From positions 24,932 through 88,931 of the forward strand of contig NZ_NPIH01000255.1 of the NCBI RefSeq assembly GCF_012275575.1: DNA of 64,000 nt, written 5' to 3'. The stretch is from Paraburkholderia sp. SG-MS1 (GTDB lineage Bacteria > Pseudomonadota > Gammaproteobacteria > Burkholderiales > Burkholderiaceae). The translations under genes were made by a program, and so were the position numbers. This document shows, piece by piece, positions 42,917-52,066 of the stretch; position 1 is the first letter of the stretch; each line of letters opens with the position of its first letter. Below the pieces are notes generated by a model. It was not told where the DNA came from, made no database searches, and was given only the letters and a program-made list of their open reading frames with translations.

Positions 42917-44350
42917 CTATCGCAGGTCCGCGGCCCGCGGCAGCGCTATGTGAAAGGATGCTCCCTTGCCCTCGTTGTTCTGCGCCCATAACCGGCCTCC
43001 GTGCGCCGTCACGATCGTGCGGCTGATAGACAGACCCAGTCCGAGTCCTTGAGGTTTGGTCGTGAAAAATGGCCTGAACATTTTGCTCATCTTGTCGGCG
43101 GTCAATCCCTGACCCCGGTCTTTTACCGTAATCCGCACGCCTGTGCCGGATTCTTCGCGCACCGTCGTTTTGATCAGGCGGTCCTTCGGGTCGCATTCCT
43201 TCACCGCGTCGAAGGCGTTCAGCAGCAGATTCAGTACGACCTGCTGCAATTGAACCCTGTCGCCGAGCACCATCGACAGATTCTCGGCAATGTCGAATGT
43301 CGTGCTGACCTCGCGCGCCATCGCATCGCTGTGCACAAGCAGCGCGATGTCGCGCACCACACCGCCCACGTCGACTGGTTGCAACTCCATGTCGCCTTTT
43401 CGCACCATCGTGCGGATCTTCTTGATCACTTCGCTCGCGCGGCAGCTATCGAGGACGATGTCGTCCACCGCCTCGCGCAGGTCCGCCGTATTGGCCTTAT
43501 CCGATTCGATGAACTTCTGCGCGGCCTGCGCGTTGCTCAGGATGGCGGTAAGCGGCTGGTTCAGCTCGTGGGCAAGAGAACTCGCCAGTTCTCCCAACGA
43601 AGCGACGCGCGCCAGATGCGTCAGCTCCTTGCGGTTGCGATCGACTTCGCGGCATGCATTGTGGCTCGATATCGCGATGATCCGCACTTGCTCATTGCCT
43701 GCGCTGTATTTCGTCGTATTGGTTTCAACGTGAAAACCTTCACCGTCGCTGCGCCGCGCGAAGCGCATCTGGGTGGTTTTTCCGTGACTGGTGCTGTTTG
43801 CAACGTCATCGTCCGCGCCCGTGGACTGGCAATCGCGCAGGCCCCGGATCGGAAATAGCAACTCGGTCGATGCACCGATCAATTGTTCCCTCGTGTAGCG
43901 GAACAGTTCGATGGTGCTCGCGTTCGCAAAAGTGATCTGATTCCGCAGGTCGACCGTGAGGATCGGAACCGGCAACATGTCGAGCGCGTCGCGCCACCGG
44001 ATTCGCTCGTCCAGCATTTCGCCGCTGAGCCGCCCGCCGTCGCGCAGCGGGGATACGCATGCGCCCGCGTAGCTTCGCCATCCCGCTGCGGAACCGGCAA
44101 GCTCACGCTCGCCGGCTGCGACGGGCAGCCTGAACCGATCTACGGCGTCGCGAATGAAAGCGGCCGCTTCGGCTTCAGACGTTGCCAAACGCGGATCGCC
44201 CCCCTCATGAGTCGAACCGGTGTTGGGAATCAAGGCGTCTGCATTCCGATCGGAGCATGGGGCAGGAGGGCGCTGGCGCACATAGAGGGTCATCGCAAAT
44301 CCAACCACGCCTTGCATCAGGTCCTTGCCATGCACGATGAGGTTGATCAT
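42917..44350 (-). CDS. PAS-domain sensor histidine kinase (FixL/DctB-like transmitter)
   Basis: ATG 44350 has GGAG at good spacing. The 477-residue protein has a ~110-residue N-terminal region, a PAS domain (~115-230: MLPVPILTVDLRNQITFANASTIELF), the H-box with H261 (SLGELASSLAHELNQPLTAILSNAQAAQKF) and the ATPase domain (QLQQVVLNLLLNAFDAV, VKDRGQGLTADK, GLGLGLSISRTIV). No clear membrane helix and no obvious haem-binding His of FixL type. The signal sensed is unknown; oxygen, redox or envelope stress are options. Confidence 0.85.
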   Translation of the reverse strand: MINLIVHGKDLMQGVVGFAMTLYVRQRPPAPCSDRNADALIPNTGSTHEGGDPRLATSEAEAAAFIRDAVDRFRLPVAAGERELAGSAAGWRSYAGACVSPLRDGGRLSGEMLDERIRWRDALDMLPVPILTVDLRNQITFANASTIELFRYTREQLIGASTELLFPIRGLRDCQSTGADDDVANSTSHGKTTQMRFARRSDGEGFHVETNTTKYSAGNEQVRIIAISSHNACREVDRNRKELTHLARVASLGELASSLAHELNQPLTAILSNAQAAQKFIESDKANTADLREAVDDIVLDSCRASEVIKKIRTMVRKGDMELQPVDVGGVVRDIALLVHSDAMAREVSTTFDIAENLSMVLGDRVQLQQVVLNLLLNAFDAVKECDPKDRLIKTTVREESGTGVRITVKDRGQGLTADKMSKMFRPFFTTKPQGLGLGLSISRTIVTAHGGRLWAQNNEGKGASFHIALPRAADLR

Positions 44351-45425
44351 CGGAATCTCCGCCACCCGTGTTTAGTGCATGTATGGAGTCGATCAACACC
44401 GCAACGCCTCGTCTGCCGGATAACAGCGCCGACGCTGATTCCGTAGCCGATTACGTCGTACACCAGTAACTTGGAAACAGTATAGGATCATCACACGTCG
44501 ATTTCATAAGAAAAAAACGCAATTTTCCCATTCAGTGCCCACTGCAGCCTAGGGGCGTCTGGCATTTTCTGACATACGTCAGCTGTTATCGGAATAATGG
44601 CTCGTCCGATTTCATACCCATTAATTATCCATACGCTTTTCCAGAAGTCCGGGAATTGGCTATGGGCGTCCGCTCTAAAAATGCAATCGGCATTTACTCA
44701 GCGGCGGCCCTCTGAACGCCGCGTGCAGCAGGGATTCGCCAGTGACAAACCTTTCTGCGTGAACTCTCCGGCGCAATGATTTTCGCCATCAAGAGCGCCG
44801 CGGAGTTTTACGTCATATTTTTTGCCGACAAATATCATGCCGAGATTTATAGTGACATGATCCCCTCGTGGTTAACCCGTCCTGCAAAAAGCCGACCTAT
44901 TTAGAAAACGTTTAATTGGTGTTTCACCGTTTTCGATGTGGCTCCTGTCACCACCCAAGCCGTTTCTTAAAATGCATAGCGATCAGGCACTATAAATTCG
45001 CGGCGATGCCCGTGCGAATTCAGCAGCGACTTCCAATGAATACGAACATCGCTAGCGACGAAGACTTACTCTGAACTGCGTCACGAATGACGAGTCATGG
45101 TGTTGGCCCGCCGGATGGGCATGGCCGAGGTCGGCCAGGCCACGGCGACGCCAGACCTATGCGCGCGAAAGACTACGACCAGGAGAACGGCGAATGGCAT
45201 CGCCGAAGACCGTCATTCGTCGACCATATGCGCAGCGTTGGCGGCCTTGCGCAAGGTTATGCCCCGTTGGCCGGCTCTCGCCCAACCACGTGATCCATCT
45301 CGATGGCGGCGCCGGTCGTCACGCACTCCGTCGCCCGCGCCGACGGGTTCGCGACGCAACGGCGCCGCCGTCGGCTACGCCGCTTTGATTCAGCGTGACG
45401 AAACGGTCCGCGCATCCTGACTCGC
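44351..45425. other. 1075-bp gene-free region, AT-rich left half
   Basis: About 44460-45000 is much richer in A and T than the rest of the window, with poly-A/T runs (44510-44518, 44816-44823) and a TATAAA at 44991-44996. From 45100 to 45400 GC returns and the text looks like degraded coding sequence in mixed frames, without a convincing start or family. CTGACATACGTCAG (44569-44582) is a short inverted repeat. No RNA gene was recognised. Confidence 0.4.
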
Positions 45426-46013
45426 TTACAGGTCGAGCCGGTTCACCTTCGTTCCGGAGAGCGACAGATCCGCCATCAGACCGGCATTGGTCAACACCAG
45501 CGCCACGACCTGCGAATTCACGGACGACGTGTCCAGTGCACCGTTGGCGCCGACTTTCGCTATCGAAACGCCCGCGTCTGCGCCGGCCGACCAGCCGCTC
45601 GAGTTGCGGAACTTGTCCAGCGCGTCCTTCGTCATAAAGAGAAAGATGATCGCGGTCGACTGAACGCCGGCCTGAAATCCAAATGAAGCGGCGGTCGTAC
45701 TGTAGTAACCGACGGTCGCGCCACCGACCCGCAACGCACCATCGCCGTGCGAGCCGCCCACGATGAAGGCCGCTTTTTTCACGTCCGGAAAAACCAGAAT
45801 CCCTTGGGCCTTCGCCATGAGTTCATTCGAACCCGGGACCGCCGTGTGCAGCCGCGACAACGTGCCGTTCACCGCTGCATCGATCTCCTGCCGCTTCGAC
45901 GCGGCAGTCGCGGGACTCTTGTCCCCCCCCGATGTCATGGTGCAACCCGTCAAAGCCAAACTCGCGGCAGCGCCTGAAATCGCGATCGTTTGCACAAAGT
46001 TCCGTCTGTTCAT
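45426..46013 (-). CDS. SYLF-domain (BPSL1445-type) lipoprotein
   Basis: A 195-residue protein with a lipobox (GAAASLALTGCTM) and the SYLF/Ysc84 domain: LMAKAQGILVFPDVKKAAFIVGGSHGDGALRVGG, VGYYSTTAASFGFQAGVQSTAIIFLFMTKDALDKFRNSSGWSAGADAGV. The domain binds phosphoinositides or lipids in other organisms. In Burkholderia these proteins are abundant envelope lipoproteins linked to stress and low oxygen. It is likely at the outer membrane. Confidence 0.85.
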   Translation of the reverse strand: MNRRNFVQTIAISGAAASLALTGCTMTSGGDKSPATAASKRQEIDAAVNGTLSRLHTAVPGSNELMAKAQGILVFPDVKKAAFIVGGSHGDGALRVGGATVGYYSTTAASFGFQAGVQSTAIIFLFMTKDALDKFRNSSGWSAGADAGVSIAKVGANGALDTSSVNSQVVALVLTNAGLMADLSLSGTKVNRLDL

Positions 46014-46441
46014 TATCGAGCTCCGTTGTGGTTACAGTGCGAATCGCCAGCCGCTATGTCTGGCCGCTTCGGTCCCTTGCTCTATCGCAATCCAGCAGGT
46101 CGCTGCCGTGCAGCTTGGCTTGCCGGTCCAGCACACGCGCAACGCGGCGGGTGCGCGACGACACCCGTGAAGCCCTCGCCCGGCTTCACACTTCTGCTCG
46201 CACAGCGCAGACGGCCGGCTTGCGCCGGACATATCGAGCCGCCATGCCTTCGATGGGCCAGGACCGCGACTGCAACGCCTCTGCTTACATGATGTCACGG
46301 CGCGGCAATTGGGAAATCGGACCTTGGTCTTACAGGGCGCCCCCTGGATGCGCCGCGTGAGCGTTGGAAAGACCAATCGCCCGGCGGCACTCATGTCGGC
46401 CCTTGCTTCGTGAATGCGCCATCCACAATCGCCGCCCGTCA
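46014..46441 (-). other. 428-bp leader region, possible 66-codon ORF
   Basis: A GGACCTTGGTCT element lies at 46319-46330. An ORF from ATG 46232 to about 46032 (start MSGASRPSALCEQKCEAGRG, Cys-rich) would begin 86 nt after it, matching the spacing seen at other sites, but its ribosome-binding site is poor. The alternative is a long 5' leader for the SYLF gene. Confidence 0.25.
46319..46330. promoter_or_regulatory. GGACCTTGGTCT element (site 5, SYLF gene)
   Basis: GGACC-TT-GGTCT, preceded by ATC as at site 1. It is 305 nt before the SYLF lipoprotein start and directly after the VIT-like gene. Confidence 0.5.
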
Positions 46442-47122
46442 TCAACCGCCCAGCGCAATGATCGCCATGGTCAGCACGACGCCGAGCGCCGCCATTGCCA
46501 GCCCTGCTCTCCATCCGCCGAACCCGGCGTGGTAGCCCAGCGCCATCCCGCTGCCGAATAGCATGGCAATCGTCAGCACGCGCGAAACGATCAGCGCCGT
46601 CGAGACGTCCGCGAACAGCAAGAACGGCAATGCCACCGGGAAAGTCGATAAAACGACTATCACGAAGATGCCCACCGCGCCAACGACGTCATCGCGCAAA
46701 AAGCGCGGACGACTCGGCAAATCGGGGATCGTGGCGATGCGCGCCCGGATCAGCTCCAGTTCCGTATCGGCGATCAGCGGTGTGATCCATGCCGGCAATG
46801 CCTTGCGAAGCGCACGAACGCCCGCGGCCGTGTCCTGCTCATGTTTGATGCTCAACGCGAGGGTCAGCCGGCGGCCGCGATTGGTCAGCGTGCGCACGAG
46901 AAACATCACCGCGTCGGCCAGACCCCACGCGAGGTTGCAGCCGAGTGCCGTATAGAACATTTTTCGCCCGGCGCCTTCGCCCGCCGTCGCGGCCGACACA
47001 GCCCCGACGAACGTGAGCGCCATGAAGAGACCAAAACACAGTTCCGACACCCGATCGACAGTATCCAGAACCGGCTCGCGAGCGCCGATGTCCTGCTGAT
47101 CCATTAGACCGGTAAAGCCCAT
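46442..47122 (-). CDS. VIT1/CCC1-like membrane protein
   Basis: GGGAG precedes ATG 47122. The 226-residue protein has helices at ~28-50 (LCFGLFMALTFVGAVSA), ~55-80, and three more near the C-terminus, separated by a helical soluble part (ADTELELIRARIATIPDLPSRPRFLRDDVVGA). The arrangement recalls VIT/CCC1 iron or manganese transporters, without the plant N-terminal motif. It diverges from ppk2 across a 204-bp gap holding one GGACYTTGGTCC element. Confidence 0.6.
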   Translation of the reverse strand: MGFTGLMDQQDIGAREPVLDTVDRVSELCFGLFMALTFVGAVSAATAGEGAGRKMFYTALGCNLAWGLADAVMFLVRTLTNRGRRLTLALSIKHEQDTAAGVRALRKALPAWITPLIADTELELIRARIATIPDLPSRPRFLRDDVVGAVGIFVIVVLSTFPVALPFLLFADVSTALIVSRVLTIAMLFGSGMALGYHAGFGGWRAGLAMAALGVVLTMAIIALGG

Positions 47123-47230
47123 GAGATCTCCCGCCGCGGTTAGCGTGTGATCGTTCTTACTACCTGGCCGAACGCGTCGATGCCATTGAACATCATGCAG
47201 CATACGGTTGGTGATCCGGCGCCCGATATT

Positions 47231-47242
47231 GGACCAAGGTCG
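47231..47242. promoter_or_regulatory. GGACCAAGGTCG element (site 6, ppk2 / VIT-like)
   Basis: On the reverse strand this reads CGACCTTGGTCC, identical to site 2, with the same ATA flank. It lies 84 nt upstream of the ppk2 start and 108 nt upstream of the VIT-like start in a divergent gap. Confidence 0.6.
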
Positions 47243-47326
47243 TATGGTCTTCCCGCGCGCCGAGCACTACATTGCAAGAGGATCGTTGGGTAATGACTCA
47301 GCTCAAATTCGCGCGGAGATAGGGGA

Positions 47327-48142
47327 ATGGCGAAGACCCAGGCGAAAGGCGACGCGTCCGTCGAGGGCAAGGCACTCTCGTACAAGGAGTACCGCAAGGC
47401 GTTGTTCGATCTGCATGTCGAACTCGTCAAGCTCCAGGAATGGGTGGTGCAAACGGGCAGCAAAATCTGCATTGTTTTTGAAGGACGTGATGGCGCGGGC
47501 AAGGGTGGCACCATCAAGGCGCTCACCGAGCGCGTGAGTCCGCGCGTGTTTCGCGTCGTCGCGCTGCCCGCACCCACCGACCGCGAAAAGAGCCAGATGT
47601 ACGTGCAGCGCTATCTGCCGCACTTGCCGGCCGCAGGGGAAGTCGTCATCTTCGACCGTAGCTGGTACAACCGCGCGGGCGTCGAGCGGGTGATGGGCTT
47701 CTGCTCCGACGCGGACGCCGTGGCCTTTCTCAAGGCGCTGCCGCTGGTCGAGCGGGCGATCGTCGAGTCCGGGGTGATTCTCCTCAAATACTGGCTGGAG
47801 GTCAGCCCGGAGGAACAGACCCGCCGTCTCGAAGCCCGCATCCACGACGGGCGGAAGGTTTGGAAACTCACGGATATGGATTTGAAATCGTATAGCCGAT
47901 GGTATGACTACTCGCGTGCGCGCGACGCGATGTTCGAAGCGACAGACACCGGGATCGCCGCATGGCATGTGGCGAATTCGAACGACAAGCGGCGCGTGCG
48001 ACTGAACATCATCAGCGATGTACTGAGCAGAATTCCATATACGGCCATGCCGCGCAAGAAAGTGACGCTACCCAAAAGGCAGAAACCCGACGGCTATCAG
48101 GCACCGGACTATCCGTTCAAATACGTCGCCGAGCGATTCTGA
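47327..48142 (+). CDS. ppk2: Polyphosphate kinase 2
   Basis: A 271-residue protein with AGGGGA before the ATG. It has Walker A 53-60 (GRDGAGKG), RVVALPAPTDREKSQMYVQRYLPHLP, Walker B/lid VVIFDRSWYNRAGVERVMGFC and WLEVSPEEQTRRLEAR. PPK2 enzymes transfer phosphate between polyphosphate and nucleotides, often favouring GTP/ATP synthesis from polyphosphate. It is a common stress and low-oxygen gene, in keeping with the surrounding genes. Confidence 0.92.
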   Translation: MAKTQAKGDASVEGKALSYKEYRKALFDLHVELVKLQEWVVQTGSKICIVFEGRDGAGKGGTIKALTERVSPRVFRVVALPAPTDREKSQMYVQRYLPHLPAAGEVVIFDRSWYNRAGVERVMGFCSDADAVAFLKALPLVERAIVESGVILLKYWLEVSPEEQTRRLEARIHDGRKVWKLTDMDLKSYSRWYDYSRARDAMFEATDTGIAAWHVANSNDKRRVRLNIISDVLSRIPYTAMPRKKVTLPKRQKPDGYQAPDYPFKYVAERF

Positions 48143-48414
48143 GCCTGGTGGGAGCGCGGTGGAGTATGTAAGGGTCTCCTATCCGTGCGTTCGCTCGTCA
48201 GGCCCGCTTTCGTCAGGGCCACAGCATGCATGAACCGGGAGGCGGTTGCGCGACGCCGGCACCATGCGCCCTTCCAGAAGCTCTCACCATTGGCTCGAGT
48301 CCATCATCAGGACAGCCCCGTCTGCAGAACGACTGGTGACATCTGTCGGGACGCCAGTCGAGCGGAGTCGATGCGCCGCTATCCATTTTGCAGTTGCGAA
48401 CTGACCTCGCCCGT

Positions 48415-48936
48415 TCAAATACCGTGTGCCTGGGAGTGGCCTGGTGCGTCCGGATCATTCGTGTACGCGGGAGCAAGCCTTTCCTGATGCATGGCTACCG
48501 CATCCTCAAGCCTCCTGCAGAGCTGATCCGCGTTGCTGATGGCCGGCAAACGCCTCACGGGATGAGCTGCATCGTTGGTCATCAGGATGATCGTGCCGGT
48601 GCCGAAGAGGCGTTGCCACCATGGGTGGATCGAGGTGATGCACTGAATCCGGGAAAGTTCGAGAGTCGACACACGGCGATGCATAATGCCCTGCGTCCAG
48701 GAAATGCGTGCGGTATCGATGACGATTCGGGTGAACGCGGTTTTGACGAACGGCAAGCCGACACCGATCAAAACCGCGCCGGCTTGTGCAAGCAGCACAT
48801 TCCACTGAAACGGGAAAGAGTTCGACGCGCAGAGATGTACACCGCCAATCATTGCTATCACAACGCCCCCTTTCAGGAGCGCTGGAAGATTGCAGGCCTG
48901 CGACGGCGCGCCGCTGAAAATCACGTGATTAGCCAT
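48415..48936 (-). CDS. Membrane protein with bPH2-like domain
   Basis: AAGGA precedes ATG 48936 (MANHVIF). The 173-residue protein has two adjacent N-terminal helices (LLKGGVVIAMIGGVHL and WNVLLAQAGAVLIGVGLPFV) and then a bacterial PH-like domain (TRIVIDTARISWTQGIMHRRVSTLELSRIQCITSIHPWWQRLFGTGTIILMTNDAA). YdbS/bPH2 proteins are poorly understood. The gene stands alone; gaps of about 270 bp on the ppk2 side and 870 bp on the other hold no clear gene. Confidence 0.75.
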   Translation of the reverse strand: MANHVIFSGAPSQACNLPALLKGGVVIAMIGGVHLCASNSFPFQWNVLLAQAGAVLIGVGLPFVKTAFTRIVIDTARISWTQGIMHRRVSTLELSRIQCITSIHPWWQRLFGTGTIILMTNDAAHPVRRLPAISNADQLCRRLEDAVAMHQERLAPAYTNDPDAPGHSQAHGI

Positions 48937-49807
48937 CGCGTCTATTCCTTTTTCCGACCGACGGCCCGAGTCGTCCGTCGAAAAAGGCGGCGCTGCCTGA
49001 TGGGGCTGCGCGTCGGCGAACTGACTGCTGACCGGCGACAATGCCATGACCGTTACGCCAAGCACACTGACATAGGACGATTGTAGCGCAGTGCTAGTCA
49101 CAGACCGGCCAACGGCCTCTTTCGGCGCGAGGAAGTGTCGTTGGGCGCCCCGCTGCGAAAGGCCGCCGGGCAGTGAAGTGAGGCGGTCGTCATCCGTGCA
49201 GGTTTGGCCTTGAACAATGGATGACGAAAAGGGATCGAAGGTCTGCGTTCCGTTGAACAGCGCTCGGACATGCGGCATCTTCCACCGCGTCCGGACGGAT
49301 CGGCCGACTTGCTCAGGTGCCCGCTCCTAATGACTATGGCGGTAATGAGAGTCTTCACGAGCGGTGTCGTTGCACCAAAAGCGCGGCTGCGAGAAGCGTA
49401 GTCAAGACGGCATCGTGGCGATGCATGCATAAAAGGAGAAATGTGTCGGTTGGCGTTGCTGTCTCGCTGCAACGAACGGAATATCCACCTCGCCCGATCG
49501 CCGTCCAGCCAACGGGAAACAGCAACGTAGCTATCCTACGCCCTGCCGGGAAACGAAAGACGAGCCTTCATTTTTTGGCCACTTTAGCGACCTGCAGTCA
49601 TTGCGGTCATTGCGGTCGGATAAGTGAACGTCGCAAGAAAGTCGGGCGTGCCTTTTTGTATGTCGATATCGCGATCGCCCCACCGCGAGTAGTGCTTTCA
49701 AACATATCGTCAAATTACGATATACACTTCGTCATGTAGCGATGCAGATGCGTCGACGCCTTCCGGCGTCCCGGCTGCCCGTTGTCGAAAAGCTTGAACG
49801 AACCCAG
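48937..49807. other. 871-bp stretch without a clear gene
   Basis: No open frame here has convincing composition. It contains a short tandem CATTGCGGT (about 49600-49617) and, at its right end, the ArsR-operator-like inverted repeat. The rest shows nothing I can name. Confidence 0.4.
49704..49723. promoter_or_regulatory. Operator-like repeat ATATCGT-N6-ACGATAT for the ArsR gene
   Basis: A perfect seven-base inverted repeat 84 bp before the ArsR start, in an AT-rich patch that also holds TATACA-like -10 candidates. Its size and A/T-rich ends fit ArsR-family autoregulatory operators. Confidence 0.6.
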
Positions 49808-50110
49808 ATGAAACCCGATATCGACGCGATTCACAAAGCGCTTGCCAACCCGGTCCGCCGGGAGATTCTCGGCTGGCTGCGGGAGCCGCACGCGCATTTC
49901 GCCGATCAGGAGTTGCCGCTCGATCACGGCGTATGCGCGGGCAAGATCGACGCGCGCTGCGGCCTGTCGCAGTCCACCGTGTCGGCGCACCTCGCGGCCT
50001 TGCAGCGCGCGGGGCTTGTCACGTCGAAACGGGTCGGTCAATGGGTCTTTTTCAAGCGCAACGAGCCCGTCATCCAGGCGTTCCTCGATCATATGAACTC
50101 CCGGCTCTGA
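49808..50110 (+). CDS. ArsR-family transcriptional regulator
   Basis: ATG 49808 (MKPDIDAIHKALANPVRREILGWL) starts the domain; the upstream extension is poor. The 100-residue protein has the winged-helix HTH (CGLSQSTVSAHLAALQRAGLVTSKRVGQWVFFKRNEPVI). It lacks the ELCVCDL arsenic site; its two Cys (VCAGKIDARC) could sense electrophiles. It is followed after 84 bp by an old yellow enzyme gene, so it probably represses that gene and itself through the repeat at 49704. Confidence 0.85.
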   Translation: MKPDIDAIHKALANPVRREILGWLREPHAHFADQELPLDHGVCAGKIDARCGLSQSTVSAHLAALQRAGLVTSKRVGQWVFFKRNEPVIQAFLDHMNSRL

Positions 50111-50194
50111 ACGCTTCGCTCGCGTCGCCGCGCTACCTTCATCACGCAGCTTTTTTCAGGCTCGGGCCGCGCCCGCCGCCAAAGGTGAACTCTT

Positions 50195-51256
50195 ATGCCG
50201 ACTCTTTTCGATCCGCTGCAAATTGGTGACATCACGTTGTCGAACCGCATCATCATGGCCCCGCTGACACGTCAACGCGCCGAAGAAATCCGCGTGCCGA
50301 ACGCGCTGATGGCACGCTACTACGCCGAGCGCGCAACGGCCGGCCTGATCATCAGCGAAGCCACTTCGGTCACGCCGCAGGGTGTCGGCTACGCGGAAAC
50401 GCCGGGCATCTGGTCGCAGGAACAGGTAGAAGGCTGGAAGCTCGTCACGAACGCAGTGCACGCCGCGGGCAGCAAGATCTTCCTGCAACTGTGGCATGTG
50501 GGCCGCATTTCGGACCCGCTGTTCCTGAACGGCGAATTGCCGGTTGCGCCGAGCGCGATCGCGGCAAAAGGTCATGTGAGCCTGGTGCGTCCGGAACGTC
50601 CGTACGTGACGCCGCGCGCGCTGGAACTCGATGAAATTGCCGGCGTGGTCGAAGCGTTCCGCCAGGGCGCGGAAAACGCGAAGGCGGCGGGTTTCGACGG
50701 CGTCGAAGTGCATGGCGCGAACGGCTACCTGCTCGACCAGTTCCTGCAGGACAGCACCAACAAGCGTACCGATGCCTATGGCGGCCCGATCGAAAACCGT
50801 GCGCGTCTGCTGCTCGAAGTGACGGACGCGTGTATCGACGTGTGGGGCGCGAACCGCGTCGGCGTGCATCTCGCACCGCGCCGCGACTCGCACGCAATGG
50901 GCGACTCCGACCCCGCTGGCACGTTCGGTTACGTGGCCCGCGAACTCGGCAAGCGCAAGATCGCGTTCATTGCCGCCCGCGAATCGCTCGGCGAGGACCG
51001 CCTGGGCCCGCAGTTGAAGAAGGAATTCGGCGGCCCGTACATCGCGAACGAGAAGTTCACCAAAGAGACCGCACAGCAGGTGCTCGACGCGGGCGAAGCG
51101 GACGCGGTGGCATGGGGTCAACTGTTCATCGCCAATCCGGATCTGGTGCGCCGGTTCGCGACGAATGCGCCGTTGAACAAGCCCAATCCGGCGACCTACT
51201 ATGCGCGCGGCGAAACCGGCTACGTGGATTATCCGGCGCTGGAAACGGTGGAATAA
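50195..51256 (+). CDS. nemA: Old yellow enzyme / N-ethylmaleimide reductase-like alkene reductase
   Basis: A 353-residue FMN enzyme: PLQIGDITLSNRIIMAPLTRQRA start, TPGIWSQEQVEGWKLVTNAVHAAGSKIFLQLWHVGR, catalytic pair HGAN (GVEVHGANGYLLDQFLQD) and NKRTDAYGGPIENRARLL. It reduces activated double bonds of quinones, maleimides or nitro-compounds with NAD(P)H. The ArsR gene upstream likely responds to the same electrophiles. It ends at a strong terminator. Confidence 0.9.
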   Translation: MPTLFDPLQIGDITLSNRIIMAPLTRQRAEEIRVPNALMARYYAERATAGLIISEATSVTPQGVGYAETPGIWSQEQVEGWKLVTNAVHAAGSKIFLQLWHVGRISDPLFLNGELPVAPSAIAAKGHVSLVRPERPYVTPRALELDEIAGVVEAFRQGAENAKAAGFDGVEVHGANGYLLDQFLQDSTNKRTDAYGGPIENRARLLLEVTDACIDVWGANRVGVHLAPRRDSHAMGDSDPAGTFGYVARELGKRKIAFIAARESLGEDRLGPQLKKEFGGPYIANEKFTKETAQQVLDAGEADAVAWGQLFIANPDLVRRFATNAPLNKPNPATYYARGETGYVDYPALETVE

Positions 51257-51292
51257 GCGGCCGCGTGTGAATCGCGTGACCCTGTAGAAATG

Positions 51293-51346
51293 GCGCGGCG
51301 GGTGAAGAGCGAACAATGTTCAGCTCATCGCCCGCCGCGCTTTTTT
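51293..51346 (+). terminator. Intrinsic terminator after the old yellow enzyme gene
   Basis: GCGCGGCGGG (51293-51302) and CCCGCCGCGC (51331-51340) form a perfect 10-bp stem followed by TTTTTT. Confidence 0.85.
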
Positions 51347-51425
51347 GCGCATTGCCCGTTCACCCTGTTCACCGCGGCGCGCCCGCTCTGAATCAACCCG
51401 ACAGCACACGCGGAAACTCCACACG

Positions 51426-51953
51426 TCATCCCAGATCACGCCGCATGAACACGCGCTTCGATTCGTCGAGTCCTCGCGCGATATGCGCGTCGCGCCGCGC
51501 GATCAACGCCGCATCCAGCTCGCCTTCCTCGATGTCGCGAAACCCCAGTCGCCGATAATACGGCGCATTCCACGGCACATCGCGATAGGTCGACAGAACG
51601 AGTTGCGGCAATTGCCGCGTGCGCGCGAGTTGCGCGACCTGCTCGATGAGCGCAGCGCCGATGCGCCGCCCGGCGCGCGCGGTGAGCACGTCGAGTTCCT
51701 GAACATAGATACACGCGGGCTGCGGATCGAACATCACGAAGCCGGCGCATGTTGCATCGGCGTCCACCGCGACGATGATCTCGCCGGCGGCGAGCTTGCG
51801 CTCGACGAGTTCCAGCGCCATCGGCGGCGCGTCGGCAATCCCGGTCATACCGACGTTGACAAAGCGCTGGCCGGCTTCGAATTCGATCTCACGAATCACG
51901 CTCGCCTCGTGCGGCGCGGCAAAACGGAAAGTGACAGTAGGTGCAGGCTGCAT
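51426..51953 (-). CDS. GNAT-family N-acetyltransferase
   Basis: ATG 51953 (MQPAPTVTFRFAAPHEASVIREIEFEA) starts a 175-residue GNAT fold: IIVAVDADATCAGFVMFDPQPACIYVQELDVLTARAGRRIGAALIEQV (acetyl-CoA loop RAGRRIGAAL) and NAPYYRRLGFRDI. Substrate unknown. It diverges from the DedA gene. Confidence 0.85.
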   Translation of the reverse strand: MQPAPTVTFRFAAPHEASVIREIEFEAGQRFVNVGMTGIADAPPMALELVERKLAAGEIIVAVDADATCAGFVMFDPQPACIYVQELDVLTARAGRRIGAALIEQVAQLARTRQLPQLVLSTYRDVPWNAPYYRRLGFRDIEEGELDAALIARRDAHIARGLDESKRVFMRRDLG

Positions 51954-52066
51954 GGCGTTCCGAAGCAAAAATATCGCGCGATATTGACATCCCCATAGAC
52001 AAATATACAAGTGCCCGCACTGCCGCGGGACTACACTCCTGACATCTGACTCCCCTTCGGCCCAAG

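Noticed and set aside
45087-45420. Short ORFs in three frames suggesting a dehydrogenase remnant
   Set aside because: A fragment (NHVIHLDGGAG) recalls the end of short-chain dehydrogenases, but it is too short and the flanks do not support it.
49596-49620. Tandem CATTGCGGT as a functional repeat
   Set aside because: Only about two imperfect copies; too short to separate from chance.
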